Assembly (NCBI RefSeq): GCF_000284595.1
Contig: NC_017671.1
Coordinates: forward strand, 4,187,001-4,251,000
DNA from: Stenotrophomonas maltophilia D457
GTDB taxonomy: Bacteria; Pseudomonadota; Gammaproteobacteria; Xanthomonadales; Xanthomonadaceae
DNA length: 64,000 nt
Direction: 5' to 3'
The notes under the pieces were generated by a model, which saw only the letters and a program-made list of their open reading frames with translations, did not search any database and had not been told where the DNA came from. Position numbers and translations under genes: made by a program. This document shows, one piece after another, positions 25,907-35,043 of this stretch (within the stretch, counting starts at the first letter, position 1; each line of letters opens with the position of its first letter).

Positions 25907-26356
25907 CTATGCGGCAATAGCGTACGGTTCGACCAACGCGGCCAAGAGGTCCATGGCCGTAGCGTTGGCATCGTCTGCATCGCCGCGCTGGTTGAACCTG
26001 GTCCAGTCTGCGCGGGCCAATCGCCGCAGCTCGTCCGATTCAACGGGTAGCCACTTCATTGGCCAGAACGGCAAGCGGCGTTGCCCCACCCTGCCCCTCT
26101 GCAGCTCTACGATCTCGTTGTGGCTGCTGGCGCCCAGCACTCTCGAATAGGCCACTGATAGCCCATCCTCTGGCCCCTCCAGGTACTGGAGGAAGCGTTC
26201 GCCATCGAAGAGGAGCACCCCCGTAACCCCAGCATTACGGTTGAACCGGGCCGCGTCGTCCACAATCTGATCCAACTTTCCGTTGGACAGGCCCAGCTTG
26301 TCGCCGGCGATCTCCTCACCAGCACTGCTCACGTATACAACTGCCCTGATGGGCAT
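25907..26356 (-). CDS. BLUF-domain blue-light sensor
   Basis: A 149-residue protein consisting mostly of one BLUF domain, which binds FAD non-covalently. The residues of the photocycle network are in place: Tyr8 in AVVYVSSA, Asn39 in RFNRNAGVTG and Gln57 in RFLQYLEGP. The GVTGVLLFDG strand is typical. A helical C-terminal cap follows, but no output domain, so it would signal through a partner. It is a short-type BLUF protein within an integrated element, beside a membrane-anchored protein gene. Function in the host is not known. Confidence 0.85.
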   Translation of the reverse strand: MPIRAVVYVSSAGEEIAGDKLGLSNGKLDQIVDDAARFNRNAGVTGVLLFDGERFLQYLEGPEDGLSVAYSRVLGASSHNEIVELQRGRVGQRRLPFWPMKWLPVESDELRRLARADWTRFNQRGDADDANATAMDLLAALVEPYAIAA

Positions 26357-26526
26357 TGCGCACCTCCTTGATGAGGCACGACCCTAACAGACGCGTAAAA
26401 ACGTTTACGTGAGGTGGCGACAACTTGCACAACAATTCAGGAAAGCGTGATGCTGAATGCGGACCTTCATCACAAGACGGAGGCAGCGATCAGGGCAGCA
26501 TCCCCAAAAATTCTTGGTACACCGCA

Positions 26527-26793
26527 ATGCCCGATACAGGCCTTTTCTACGTTCTTGATCTTGATGCAGTACGCGACCGCGATGGCAACCTCGACCGCGT
26601 GACCGCAATCAGTGTCCGCTGCAACCACTGCAAGCACATCACCCATGCCAAGGCGCCGCAGCTGGAGACCATGCCAGGCGGCACCCTACTCGCATGCGCG
26701 GGATGCGGCGAGCGGCAGGCTGTCAGCAACGTCCGCCTGGTCGAATGCGACCATGTTTTGGGGCACACGTCACCCCTCGCCATGCCGGCCTGA
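26527..26793 (+). CDS. Small zinc-ribbon-like protein, island copy B
   Basis: An 88-residue protein: GLFYVLDLDAV, CNHC, GGTLLACAGCGERQAVSNVR. It is the closest relative of the chromosomal copy at 11805 (IFQITDL, CTAC, GGTVLSCRGCG, RQAISNARL). It shows exchange or common ancestry between chromosome and element. Confidence 0.65.
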   Translation: MPDTGLFYVLDLDAVRDRDGNLDRVTAISVRCNHCKHITHAKAPQLETMPGGTLLACAGCGERQAVSNVRLVECDHVLGHTSPLAMPA

Positions 26794-26912
26794 CTCGCGC
26801 CATGTGCGGCCGATTCGTCCAGCTCCCCGTTGTCGACTTTGGCCAGCGGGGCTGGCGCGGCTGCTTTCCTGACCGATCCTAGCGTGCTGAAAGACGCGGC
26901 AGTCGACGCATA

Positions 26913-27320
26913 TCAGCCGTCTACGCCAGCCGCATGCAAGCAGCCTCGCACATGTGCCCTTTCGCGCAATCGAGCGCCAGTTCGCCTCTGCGCCGACTTT
27001 GTTGCCTCCCCAAAATGGACTAACGCATGCGCAGGGTTGTCATCCATCTGATCAGCATAACAAGCAAGGCCTTCCGCCTTGCACTCGCCAACTGACACCC
27101 CCCAAACTCCTCCCGACCTTAGACCTCGTCCAAGGTATGCCTCAAACGCCAACTTTGGCTCCATGATGCTGTTTCGGTCGACAGACAGGCTTCCGCTATC
27201 ACCACTGTTGGGACTGAAAGCGGCCGATGAGGGGCGCCCTTCTTGAATCCATTCCGGGAGAACTTGGCGAAGGAGAACTTCATCGTCATCGTGTAGCATC
27301 ACAGAATCATCAATTGGCAT
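26913..27320 (-). CDS. Unknown protein, third gene of a three-gene operon
   Basis: A 135-residue protein, mixed alpha/beta, starting MPIDDSVMLHDDDEVLLRQV with a middle LSVDRNSIMEPKLAFEAY and DNPAHALVHFGEA. The pattern looks like a conserved soluble family but I cannot name it. TAATG overlap with the upstream gene means coupled translation. May be the regulator or effector of the operon. Confidence 0.55.
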   Translation of the reverse strand: MPIDDSVMLHDDDEVLLRQVLPEWIQEGRPSSAAFSPNSGDSGSLSVDRNSIMEPKLAFEAYLGRGLRSGGVWGVSVGECKAEGLACYADQMDDNPAHALVHFGEATKSAQRRTGARLRERAHVRGCLHAAGVDG

Positions 27321-28501
27321 TATTTGGCCTCCTCCGAGTTGACTCTTGACCAGACCCTTAGAGCGACGCCGCCCAGGTCCTCGGCATTTAGGTATATAGA
27401 ATCCTCGACTTCACCAGCGCCTTCCGTGCTCACCGCGATAAAGTCTGCCGAATCTGCGCCAGGCTCAACAGTCACGGATATCTCCCAACCATTTAATGAC
27501 CACTCAGCTACGATCCCGCCTTCAGGTAAAGGATAGAGATAGGGCCTTGGAACCCCCAGACTCTCCATCCGCTCCAACAGATCCTTCATTGAGTCGATGG
27601 CGTTCGCGGATGGCGCTGGATTTGATTCGCTGTACCATCCCGCTCGCGTCTGCGCTATTTCGGCCAGACGAACAGCAGTGGTGGTCAGGGGTTCAACAGG
27701 ACCGAACGGGATCTCTTCATACTCCGTAATCTTGATCAGGCGATCCTGTCGGTCATAGAGTCCAAGCCCTGTAATACGGGCGGACTGCCCCACCTTAGAG
27801 AAAAGAGCAGTCCACTCATATGAAGTCGGCACGAACAAGTCGACCGGCGCCCCATCCTTGGAAACTAGGTGGATCAGCTGCTCTGTTCGACGCCCTCCAT
27901 CGAAGGTGAAATCCCCCTCGACGTGACCCTCGTAGGAATTCCCCGCTTGTAGAACGATCTTTTTCCTAGTCTCCCCGTTGTAACGAACAGGCGCACGCCC
28001 GCCTTCGGAGAGCTCCAGAAATTCGTTGTATCTAAAATTTCTGCCAAATTTATTGAACTTTGAAGCCAACGCGACTGGAAAAGCATCGGGAAGCGCGAGG
28101 CCACTATTGGTCCTTGATATGACATCAAAAATCATGTCTCTCGCGGCAGAAAACGCCCCAATTTCTGGAAATGGCAGAGTAGCCTGATCCTCCATTGGGC
28201 CGAGGTTGTCCTCAGAAAATCTGCGACTTGCTAGGGTCACGCTATTGCCTGGCTTGAGAGAAGCGATTCCCAATTGAAAAGAATCTGCGAAGCCCCGTGG
28301 AACCTTCTGGCGCTTTGGATTTGCACGCCTAAAGAGAACACGCGCCAGATCAATGATGATTTCTCGATACACTGCCAGATCAGAGAGAACATCAAATGGC
28401 ACCAAATGTTGATCGAACCGCCCTCCGGCCAATCGCATGCGGATGAAGTCTCCGGCATCGCCCGGCGTCACCCCTTCTGATTGCTCTGCATGCTGTGACA
28501 T
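27320..28501 (-). CDS. Unknown 393-residue protein, second gene of the operon
   Basis: Two parts are visible. Residues about 1-190 are helical, with FRMRLAG-like basic/hydrophobic segments. The rest is beta-rich, with VKGDFTFDG-type strands (EGHVEGDFTFDGGRRTEQLI) and a C-terminal YLNAEDLGGVALRVW. No signal peptide, membrane segment or catalytic motif was seen. Its neighbours suggest a complex of the three products. Confidence 0.5.
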   Translation of the reverse strand: MSQHAEQSEGVTPGDAGDFIRMRLAGGRFDQHLVPFDVLSDLAVYREIIIDLARVLFRRANPKRQKVPRGFADSFQLGIASLKPGNSVTLASRRFSEDNLGPMEDQATLPFPEIGAFSAARDMIFDVISRTNSGLALPDAFPVALASKFNKFGRNFRYNEFLELSEGGRAPVRYNGETRKKIVLQAGNSYEGHVEGDFTFDGGRRTEQLIHLVSKDGAPVDLFVPTSYEWTALFSKVGQSARITGLGLYDRQDRLIKITEYEEIPFGPVEPLTTTAVRLAEIAQTRAGWYSESNPAPSANAIDSMKDLLERMESLGVPRPYLYPLPEGGIVAEWSLNGWEISVTVEPGADSADFIAVSTEGAGEVEDSIYLNAEDLGGVALRVWSRVNSEEAK

Positions 28502-28578
28502 AGATGCGTCTCGCTAGTGGCGATGAAATAGAGAATTTGTCGAACCTGCGCAGCGATGCATCGGGCGTCTCGCCACGC

Positions 28579-29037
28579 TCAGGCGCTGACGACTACCAGG
28601 GGGCCACTGCCAATTTCCCTGCCAGTTTCGTCCACCGCCCAAATACTCCAGTTGCGAGCGAAGAACGTCCTTAATCCAGAAAAATCCTTCGAGCTCTCTC
28701 CCGCCATGGTGATGAAGAAGCCGTCCTTCGCACAGATCGCCTGAGAAGTACCCGACCAGACTAGCGATCCTATCACCGCTCCACCAGGCCCCTCGATGAT
28801 GCCCTCCACCCTGAGCTCAAGCTTTAAAGTTGGGTCCAGTGCCACGCAACGAGACGGGTCGAAGATGTAGCTGAACTGGCCTAGCTGCTCGCCGGTGAGG
28901 CACAGCGCAACATCTGCCTTTTCGTGCCTATCATCGATTTTCGCCCGGATAAGCCAGTCCGTACCCTGTCGGATCAGGGAGCCTGGGGCGACGTCAAGGT
29001 CATTTTCGATACGGAAAAAGCTCGCCTTCAGTGCCAT
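28579..29037 (-). CDS. Unknown beta-rich protein, first gene of the operon
   Basis: A 152-residue protein of alternating strands (SFFRIENDLDVAPGSLIRQG, LKLELRVEGIIEGPGGAVIG, WSIWAVDETGREIG). No signal peptide. It heads a leftward operon with the two genes below, 77 bp apart. Function unknown. Confidence 0.5.
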   Translation of the reverse strand: MALKASFFRIENDLDVAPGSLIRQGTDWLIRAKIDDRHEKADVALCLTGEQLGQFSYIFDPSRCVALDPTLKLELRVEGIIEGPGGAVIGSLVWSGTSQAICAKDGFFITMAGESSKDFSGLRTFFARNWSIWAVDETGREIGSGPLVVVSA

Positions 29038-29125
29038 TATCGTCTCCTTGGCTCCCCGGCCAATCCAGGGCCTTCGTTCATCCTATCAGGGTCAACCACG
29101 CTTCTAAGACCCCAGCACATCGGGA

Positions 29126-29377
29126 CTAGTTGATCAGATCGGTCCTGTGTCGGTATTGGCTATCTACCATGACCATGGCGGTCCGGCCTACGAAGGCCAC
29201 GACAAGGCCACAGGCACACGCCTCGCCGATCTCCCCAGGGCACCCGTCTTCATGCAGGAGATAGTGCCAGTTGATCTTGCCGATCAGGTCTTTCGCCAGG
29301 CCGGCGCGGGTGATCAGGTCTACGTAGTCCACCTCCCCCTCTGCCGAAAGGATCTGGGGGGCATCACAAAGCAACAT
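29126..29377 (-). CDS. Hypothetical small protein
   Basis: An 83-residue protein with two cysteines at the centre (EACACGLVVAFVG) and a basic tail (DSQYRHRTD). It may be part of the same transcript as the three-gene operon downstream. No family recognised. Confidence 0.45.
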   Translation of the reverse strand: MLLCDAPQILSAEGEVDYVDLITRAGLAKDLIGKINWHYLLHEDGCPGEIGEACACGLVVAFVGRTAMVMVDSQYRHRTDLIN

Positions 29378-29657
29378 GGAACCGCTCCTGTTAGGGACTC
29401 CAAGAACTGGACGTAGGCCTACCTAGGCCGTTCCGCTCGCATCGCGCGCACGCGTAAAGGCGTCGGAAAACTCCGAAGACCCGGCCGGTCCCGCGCGTGT
29501 GCGTACTGGTCTCGAAACTCCGGGGTCGCGGTCGGCGGGCTCGCCCGCGTAGAGGTGTCCATTAATTCCAGCGCCCTCGCCGATGGACCGATCCCGACCA
29601 GATAACTCATTGATTTCCAAGCGCTACACAAAACTGTGCCGCGTGAGGACTCCTGCG
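29378..29657. other. Gap without a gene
   Basis: Short GC-rich open frames on both strands have no support. A small GC hairpin (GGCGGGCTCGCCCGC) lies near 29533. It probably holds the 3' end of the 29658 transcript and the promoter of the 29126 gene. Confidence 0.35.
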
Positions 29658-29849
29658 TCAGCACCTGACTTCCCGGAGCACAGCGGCCAGCTGACGGAGC
29701 GCCTTCCGCTCCCCGCCCTTCCAAGCGTTCCTAGCCGCCTTGGCCTTTCCTTCGACGCTTCGCGGGCCGGTCGCCTGCTCCCACGGTCGCCAGTCCTGGA
29801 TTGCCTGCGCCTGCCGCCGGCGCCGCTCTGGGGTCCAGCCATTGCGCAT
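29658..29849 (-). CDS. Small basic prophage protein
   Basis: A 63-residue protein: WTPERRRRQAQAIQDWRPWE, then ATGPRSVEGKAKAARNAW with an ERKALRQLAAVL tail. This pattern recurs in proteobacterial prophages next to genes like the one upstream. The ATG has GGAGGAG 8 bases ahead. It overlaps the 3' end of the upstream gene by about 119 bases in another frame, which is unusual. Confidence 0.65.
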   Translation of the reverse strand: MRNGWTPERRRRQAQAIQDWRPWEQATGPRSVEGKAKAARNAWKGGERKALRQLAAVLREVRC

Positions 29850-30432
29850 CTGAGATCTCCTCCAATAGTTCGTTCCGCCGACTTTTTGTTCCCGCGCGCC
29901 CGGTCTCTTCCGGGACCGGCCCGGGACTTTCCGGGGCAAGGTTGTTCACCTGCTGGTGGCCACCGGCAATATTGGCCTGCTTCACGAATGCCACCGCTCT
30001 CGGGTTCTTGATCTCGGCCAGGGTCTCTAGGGTCGTCCGGCACTGGGACTGCGCCTTCAGGGCCAACCGCATGTAGGTCTCCATGGCGCCCATGTGCTCC
30101 CCCATGTTGAGGGCCGCTCGACGGCTCATCTCCAGGAAGACCGCATTCAGGGCAATGGCTTGACTGGTCAGCAGCCTATCGGCTTGGTCGGTCTCGCCCT
30201 TGGCGGCACGCCCTACAGCCGCCCGGGTCGACTTCACCAGCTCGTTCAGCTCGTTCCCGCCGGCCACCCCGGAGTGCTGCGCAAACAGCAGGCTGACGAA
30301 GGCGTTGCTGGCAATGCCCTCAGCAATCAACCCGGCCGACTTCTCCTCCAGGGTCTGCCCCTTCTCCAGCGGCACATCGAGCTTCGCCGCGCGCTGGCTG
30401 GCGTCCTCGGCGGGTTGGTTCTCTTTCCTCAT
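29731..30432 (-). CDS. Hypothetical prophage protein
   Basis: A 233-residue helical protein with a central MGAMETYMRLALKAQSQCRT and TLAEIKNPRAVAFVKQANIA, a combination I associate with uncharacterised phage proteins of proteobacteria. The C-terminus is proline/glycine-rich and basic. Overlaps its downstream neighbour. Role unknown; a scaffolding or nucleic-acid-binding role is possible but not shown. Confidence 0.6.
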   Translation of the reverse strand: MRKENQPAEDASQRAAKLDVPLEKGQTLEEKSAGLIAEGIASNAFVSLLFAQHSGVAGGNELNELVKSTRAAVGRAAKGETDQADRLLTSQAIALNAVFLEMSRRAALNMGEHMGAMETYMRLALKAQSQCRTTLETLAEIKNPRAVAFVKQANIAGGHQQVNNLAPESPGPVPEETGRAGTKSRRNELLEEISDAQWLDPRAAPAAGAGNPGLATVGAGDRPAKRRRKGQGG

Positions 30433-30501
30433 GAGGTTCAATTCCTCTATGCAGGGGGGCGCCCTGCTGGTGCTACGATTTGGCGACTCAAGGAGGGGGC
30501 T

Positions 30502-30846
30502 ATGGACACCAGATGCCTGCGGAGACTCACTACTCCCGCTCTGACGGCTGCCTCCCTAGCTCTGCTATTCGCCCTTACAGGCTGCGGGCGAGACTCCTGC
30601 AAGGAATACTCCCGATTCACCTGCAAGCAACTTGAAACCAAGCCCTTCAACGTCTACTACTACGAAGGCACAAAGACCTCTTCTGAGCCGAATGAGGTCT
30701 TCCTTGGCACGGCTATTGGCCTTCAGCAGTGCAGGACCGTCGCTTGGAATGCCGCACAGACAAGAAGGAAGGACAGCGCAGAGGATTGGTCTTATGTCTG
30801 CTGCCTTCAGACTGAAGAATCGTCATGCGCAGAGAAGCATCGATGA
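30502..30846 (+). CDS. Small lipoprotein
   Basis: A 114-residue protein. A lipobox LFALTGC (cleavage before C about 28) follows a hydrophobic signal, and the mature chain is cysteine-rich (CKEYSRFTCKQ, YVCCLQTEESSC). The ATG has AAGGAGG 6 bases upstream. It is divergent from the 30432 gene and followed closely by the small membrane protein gene. Possibly a phage-encoded lipoprotein involved in exclusion or lysis; not proven. Confidence 0.65.
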   Translation: MDTRCLRRLTTPALTAASLALLFALTGCGRDSCKEYSRFTCKQLETKPFNVYYYEGTKTSSEPNEVFLGTAIGLQQCRTVAWNAAQTRRKDSAEDWSYVCCLQTEESSCAEKHR

Positions 30847-30877
30847 ACCAGAACCACCTACCCGATGGAGTGACCCG

Positions 30878-31072
30878 ATGAGCAGTGACAAGGTAGACCT
30901 GTCCAATGTTGGCGGACGGCCTAAGGATTGGATGCAGCGGGAGCATGAGAAGGAAGTCGCATCAAGCTCAACTGATGGGTGGAAGGTATTCCTATCAGTT
31001 GGAGCGATCATTGCCTTGTTCGTCTTCGCTGCCTGGATGCTGGTCTCTGTCATTTTTGGCCCGTTCCACTAG
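30878..31072 (+). CDS. Small membrane protein with C-terminal anchor
   Basis: A 64-residue protein: charged N-terminal 35 residues (SNVGGRPKDWMQREHEKEVA), then one transmembrane helix (VFLSVGAIIALFVFAAWML). It follows the lipoprotein gene by 31 bases, so the two are probably one unit acting at the envelope. Its 3' end overlaps the convergent ejection-protein gene by 78 bases. Confidence 0.6.
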   Translation: MSSDKVDLSNVGGRPKDWMQREHEKEVASSSTDGWKVFLSVGAIIALFVFAAWMLVSVIFGPFH

Positions 31073-33256
31073 GGCTTTTGCGATCTCTTCCAGTTCGGGA
31101 TCGTTCGCGGCCGCTGCCTGTTTCTGCAGGAGGATCGCCTGTGGCACTGCCGCCCCCCGCGGCATGTTGGTTTGTGAGGCAAGCCACCTCACGGCGATTG
31201 GGCTGGTGAGTGCGCGAGCAGTCGCATTTGCTCCAACTCCACCCGCTGCCACGCCCGCTGCAGTCCTGAAATGGCCACTGCCCAAAGCATTGAGAAGGCC
31301 AACCCAGTAAGCGATCGCGGTGACCTTGTCCCCGCTTCCAGATGGGTTCGCATAGACCTTTGCGCCTTCTTTGATGTTGTGCGCAACCCTGGCCACCTGG
31401 TTCATCGACTCCCTGAAGTTCTTGCCATAGCGACCGAACAGCACCGTCTTGGCCTCCTCGCTCAGGTCATTCCAGTTACGCATGAAAGTGGACGAACTGA
31501 AAACGTCGCCATCTACGTTCTGGTTCCCCGGAGTGGCTAGCCCCAAGCGCTTGATCACAGCTGCAGATACGGCCTTCTGCTCATTCTGCGGTAGCGAGTA
31601 CATCACGGCACGGAGCGTGGTTGCACCATCCCTGGTGCCCGAAGTAGCTGCCTGGTAGACCTTCTCCGGGCCCCCATGCTTGTTCAGAATGCGCTGAACC
31701 AGATCATTCCTTTCAGCGACGTTCCGGGTGTAGTTGTTAGCACGTGCTGCGGCCCGCACTGCTGCCGGTCCACTGTTCTGCGCAGCCGCAAGCATGTCCT
31801 CCGACAGGGCCCCATAGACCTTCTGGAGCTCCTGCAGATCAGTGCTAGGGTTCAGGGGCGACGAGCGCCCGATCTGCTCGCCAATGTCGGTCCGGATGCG
31901 CTTGAGCGCCTCATACGTCAGGTTTCCGCCATTCGCCTGGAGATCCGCTTCGAGGTTGTTCCGAAGCCTAGACATGCTGGGCTGGATCAAATCCCCGGTT
32001 GTTGCCCGTGCGCCCGGGTTGGGAGTGGTGAGCCGCTGAAGAACGCGTTGCGTGTTGACCATGGGAGTCGGCGCGGTTCCAGGGATCTGCTGATCGACCG
32101 CCCAGTACAACGCGCGTTTCACCGCGTTTGTGTCGCCCTTAAAGGCATTCATGCCTCTCTCAATTGCGAGACCAGCGTTCTCCGAACCCGGATTTGGCGA
32201 AAGGTTGGAAGCCTTTGCTTTAAGCCCTGCGCCGATCCGATCAGCCTGGTCCTCGGCAAATCGGCCGAGTACTCCACCACTCGTAGGACCCTTGGATAGC
32301 AGGCCCTCCATCCCCTGAACCCATCCCGGCCCTGCAGCCTGTCCAACGGAAGGCGTCGCACCAAGTGCCTGGAAGTCAGCAAGCGTGTTCTGCATGCCTT
32401 GGCCGGAGCGGCCCCGAACCGCACCGCGCAATGTAGCCGCGCCGCCAGCCGTCGCAACACCTGGGGCGAGTCCACCCGCAAGTCCGGCAAGGAGCTGATT
32501 GCGTTCAGATGCTCCTGATTCGCGCGCTACAGAGGATGCTCCAGATCCGGTAATGGAAGACACAGTCTGCAGACCAGGCTGGGTGGTCAGGAGGTCGGCA
32601 AGGCGATTCCTGACGGGAGCCACATATCCCGGGGTTCGTATTGCAGCGCTCCTTCCAAGATTGGCAAGTGCGTTGATCCCGACGCCAGCACCCATGGTGA
32701 GGCTAGTGCCCGCCAGTGCTTCAGCAACATCGCCCAAAACACGATCAGCGCCAGTCTGTGCCTTGGGTAGGCCGAGCCGATCTGCCAGAGCTGCAGCCTC
32801 TTCTCGGTACGGGCGCGACTCCTGCAGGCCCACAGCACGCGCCACTGGATTGGCGACATAGTTGTTGAACGCGTCGCCGCCAACTGCCCCTAGCAGACCG
32901 CCAGCACTCTGCAACGCCGAGCGAACGCCGAATGCGAAGTCACGCCCCCTGCCCGGCATCCACCCATCGGCTTGGCGACCATCTGCAGTACTGGAAACAC
33001 TGGAGGTCACATTCGAGAAATCAGCCCGCTCAGGTCTTCCGCCAACAACTTCGAGCTCCATTGGAGCCTGTCCAGGCCAATTCACAGTGCGCGAGGTGTC
33101 ACTGTCGAACGCCTGACGAACCTGAGCATGCTCAGCAGCAGGCACATGCGGAGCAACAACTTCGTTCCAGTATTGATTACGAGCTTCCTCCTGCTGCTCT
33201 GGCGCAAGGGCCTGGTAGGCAGGGGAAGCGGCCACGTCAACCCATTTCTTGGCCAT
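30995..33256 (-). CDS. Podovirus-type internal virion/DNA-ejection protein
   Basis: A 753-residue protein, alanine/glycine-rich with few strong motifs. A hydrophobic, glycine-rich middle (SLTMGAGVGINALANLGRSA and AGLAGGLAPGVATAGGAA) and a long helical C-terminal part fit the large ejection proteins of P22- and BPP-1-like phages. These form a conduit through the envelope during DNA entry. It pairs with the M15-domain protein upstream. No portal, capsid or tail gene is adjacent. Confidence 0.6.
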   Translation of the reverse strand: MAKKWVDVAASPAYQALAPEQQEEARNQYWNEVVAPHVPAAEHAQVRQAFDSDTSRTVNWPGQAPMELEVVGGRPERADFSNVTSSVSSTADGRQADGWMPGRGRDFAFGVRSALQSAGGLLGAVGGDAFNNYVANPVARAVGLQESRPYREEAAALADRLGLPKAQTGADRVLGDVAEALAGTSLTMGAGVGINALANLGRSAAIRTPGYVAPVRNRLADLLTTQPGLQTVSSITGSGASSVARESGASERNQLLAGLAGGLAPGVATAGGAATLRGAVRGRSGQGMQNTLADFQALGATPSVGQAAGPGWVQGMEGLLSKGPTSGGVLGRFAEDQADRIGAGLKAKASNLSPNPGSENAGLAIERGMNAFKGDTNAVKRALYWAVDQQIPGTAPTPMVNTQRVLQRLTTPNPGARATTGDLIQPSMSRLRNNLEADLQANGGNLTYEALKRIRTDIGEQIGRSSPLNPSTDLQELQKVYGALSEDMLAAAQNSGPAAVRAAARANNYTRNVAERNDLVQRILNKHGGPEKVYQAATSGTRDGATTLRAVMYSLPQNEQKAVSAAVIKRLGLATPGNQNVDGDVFSSSTFMRNWNDLSEEAKTVLFGRYGKNFRESMNQVARVAHNIKEGAKVYANPSGSGDKVTAIAYWVGLLNALGSGHFRTAAGVAAGGVGANATARALTSPIAVRWLASQTNMPRGAAVPQAILLQKQAAAANDPELEEIAKALVERAKNDRDQHPGSEDEQGNDRSN

Positions 33257-33259
33257 TGG

Positions 33260-34936
33260 TCAGTTCCAGAGATTGCTGTAGTTGGAAGAAGATGGCGTTG
33301 ATGAAGGAGCTGCGCCTCCGTAGTGCTGGCCAGCCCCTACAGCGGGCGCTGCGCTCTGAGCCCGCTCCTCGTCCGCCAAGGACTGTTCCACCGCGGACCT
33401 CCACTTCTTGTAGTGTGTCTTTACACGCTCAATGTTGTCTCTGATCTGAGCCTCAGACTGATTGGGATCGAGGTTGGCAATCGTTGATTGCAGCGCAACC
33501 AGCTCCTGTACCGCGATGGCGCCCAGCGCACCGCCCGTGGGCGACGAATCGCGCATCTGCTGCAGCCTGTCGAAGCCGAGGTTGGCCTTGATGGTTTCCA
33601 ATTCTGCAGCCAGGTTGTAGGAGGGGCTCCCCTCAACGCCACGAGAGCGAGCGCCTACGAAGCCAGTCGAATATGGGCTTACTAGACCGAGCGCCTTGTC
33701 CAGCGACGTTTCCACGTTCCCGGCGGCAGTCAGAGCCTGCCTGTACTGCTGGATACGCTTCGGACGCTGTGCTGCGTCCTTAGCCTGTGCTTCCGCCGCT
33801 GCTGTTCCGGCTGCCTGAGTGATCGCCCCCTGAGTCTTCACATCCTGCAGCTGACGCTCCTGATTGAGCTTGTTCGGGAAGTTGGCGTTCTCCACATTCG
33901 TCGTAGCCTGCGCAGTACGCGCAGCCTGGTCTTCGGGACTGCGACCAACTGCAAGTGCAGGATTAATATTGTTGGACGCGCCACGGGGGAGCTGCAGATG
34001 GATGTGATCGCCCTCATCGATGGCGTGATAGCCCAGCTGGCGCGCACGGGAGATGAATGCAGGCTTCTGGTTGGTCGGGACTGCATAGTCTGCTGCAGTG
34101 CCATTGAGATGCTGGCTGTTGGACTGACCCCCGACCTGGGCATTCCGTTCGGCAGAGCGCACACCGCTGGTCATGGTCACAGACGGGAATTCAGTCGCCA
34201 ATTGGCTGAATGCCGCGAAGTGATTGCCGTCTGCCGGAGTAGCTACAGGCTGCGGACCAGTCGGGGCTTGCGGAGCAGTGCCCATCCCAGTAGTGCCGCC
34301 CAGCGGCACAAATTCCCCAGTGGACTCGTCGTACACCTCACGCGATCCCGTACGCGGGTTATTCCGGCCCATGCGCTTAAGACCGTCCGCTCCTTGGAAT
34401 TCGAAGAATCCATAACCAGCGTTGGAGGCTCGTCCTTTCAAGCCAAGCTGGATCTGGCGTGCCTCTTCCTTCTGTTCCGGCGACAGCCCTGTAGTCATCA
34501 TTTCGAAGGAGCGAACATCGGTAGGCGTTTGACCGCTGATGTTTGGGGTGTTGTTCGCTACCGAGAGGACCTGCTCAACGATGGGCATCACCGTAGTGGC
34601 ATCGAACTGGTCGGGGATCTCTGCGCCGAAGTTCCTTTTGAGGTAAGGAACTGCGCTGCGATAGATACCCGCCTGCATCTGAGGGCTGTTGGCGTACTGC
34701 TTCAGGGATTTCGCCAAACCAATCAGCTTCTCGTGCTGACGGCCTCCTTCAGTCTGATAGGCCTGCGCGGTCTTCGGATCAAGGGCGAACGCCCGATCGG
34801 TCGCGGGCAAATCTCCCGCGATGACCTTGGGTGCCAGCTGCTGCAACTCTGCCAGCATGTTGCGCTGCGTGACTGCCTTTTGGCGCTCAAGACCGTTCTG
34901 CATGCCTTGAGCAAAAGATTCATAGAAGGTGGCCAT
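33260..34936 (-). CDS. Virion protein with M15-type peptidase domain
   Basis: A 558-residue protein. An N-terminal helical region (about 1-210) is followed by a peptidase M15 domain. It contains S-Q-H276-LN-G279-TA-A-D283 and D-H-I-H313, the SxHxxGxAxD and HxH zinc motif, so it should cut peptide cross-links of the cell wall. The C-terminal part is coiled-coil-like. It would locally open the wall during DNA ejection. Three bases separate it from the next gene, so the two are one unit. Most podoviral lysis-at-entry proteins have a similar design. Confidence 0.75.
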   Translation of the reverse strand: MATFYESFAQGMQNGLERQKAVTQRNMLAELQQLAPKVIAGDLPATDRAFALDPKTAQAYQTEGGRQHEKLIGLAKSLKQYANSPQMQAGIYRSAVPYLKRNFGAEIPDQFDATTVMPIVEQVLSVANNTPNISGQTPTDVRSFEMMTTGLSPEQKEEARQIQLGLKGRASNAGYGFFEFQGADGLKRMGRNNPRTGSREVYDESTGEFVPLGGTTGMGTAPQAPTGPQPVATPADGNHFAAFSQLATEFPSVTMTSGVRSAERNAQVGGQSNSQHLNGTAADYAVPTNQKPAFISRARQLGYHAIDEGDHIHLQLPRGASNNINPALAVGRSPEDQAARTAQATTNVENANFPNKLNQERQLQDVKTQGAITQAAGTAAAEAQAKDAAQRPKRIQQYRQALTAAGNVETSLDKALGLVSPYSTGFVGARSRGVEGSPSYNLAAELETIKANLGFDRLQQMRDSSPTGGALGAIAVQELVALQSTIANLDPNQSEAQIRDNIERVKTHYKKWRSAVEQSLADEERAQSAAPAVGAGQHYGGAAPSSTPSSSNYSNLWN

Positions 34937-35007
34937 TAGATTCGGGAGCTCCGTCTGTAGTCGCTTGGCTGCGAGTGGGAAGGGGCGCCTGGCGCGCCTT
35001 CATCGGC

Positions 35008-35043
35008 AAAAAAGAAGGCGGCAGCTCTCGGGGGCTGCCGCCT
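35008..35043 (-). terminator. Rho-independent terminator
   Basis: A 10-bp stem (AGGCGGCAGC) with an 8-base loop. On the minus strand it is followed by CTTCTTTTTT. It ends transcripts coming from the 36.8-35.1 kb genes before the ejection-protein genes, which must then have their own promoter. Confidence 0.75.
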
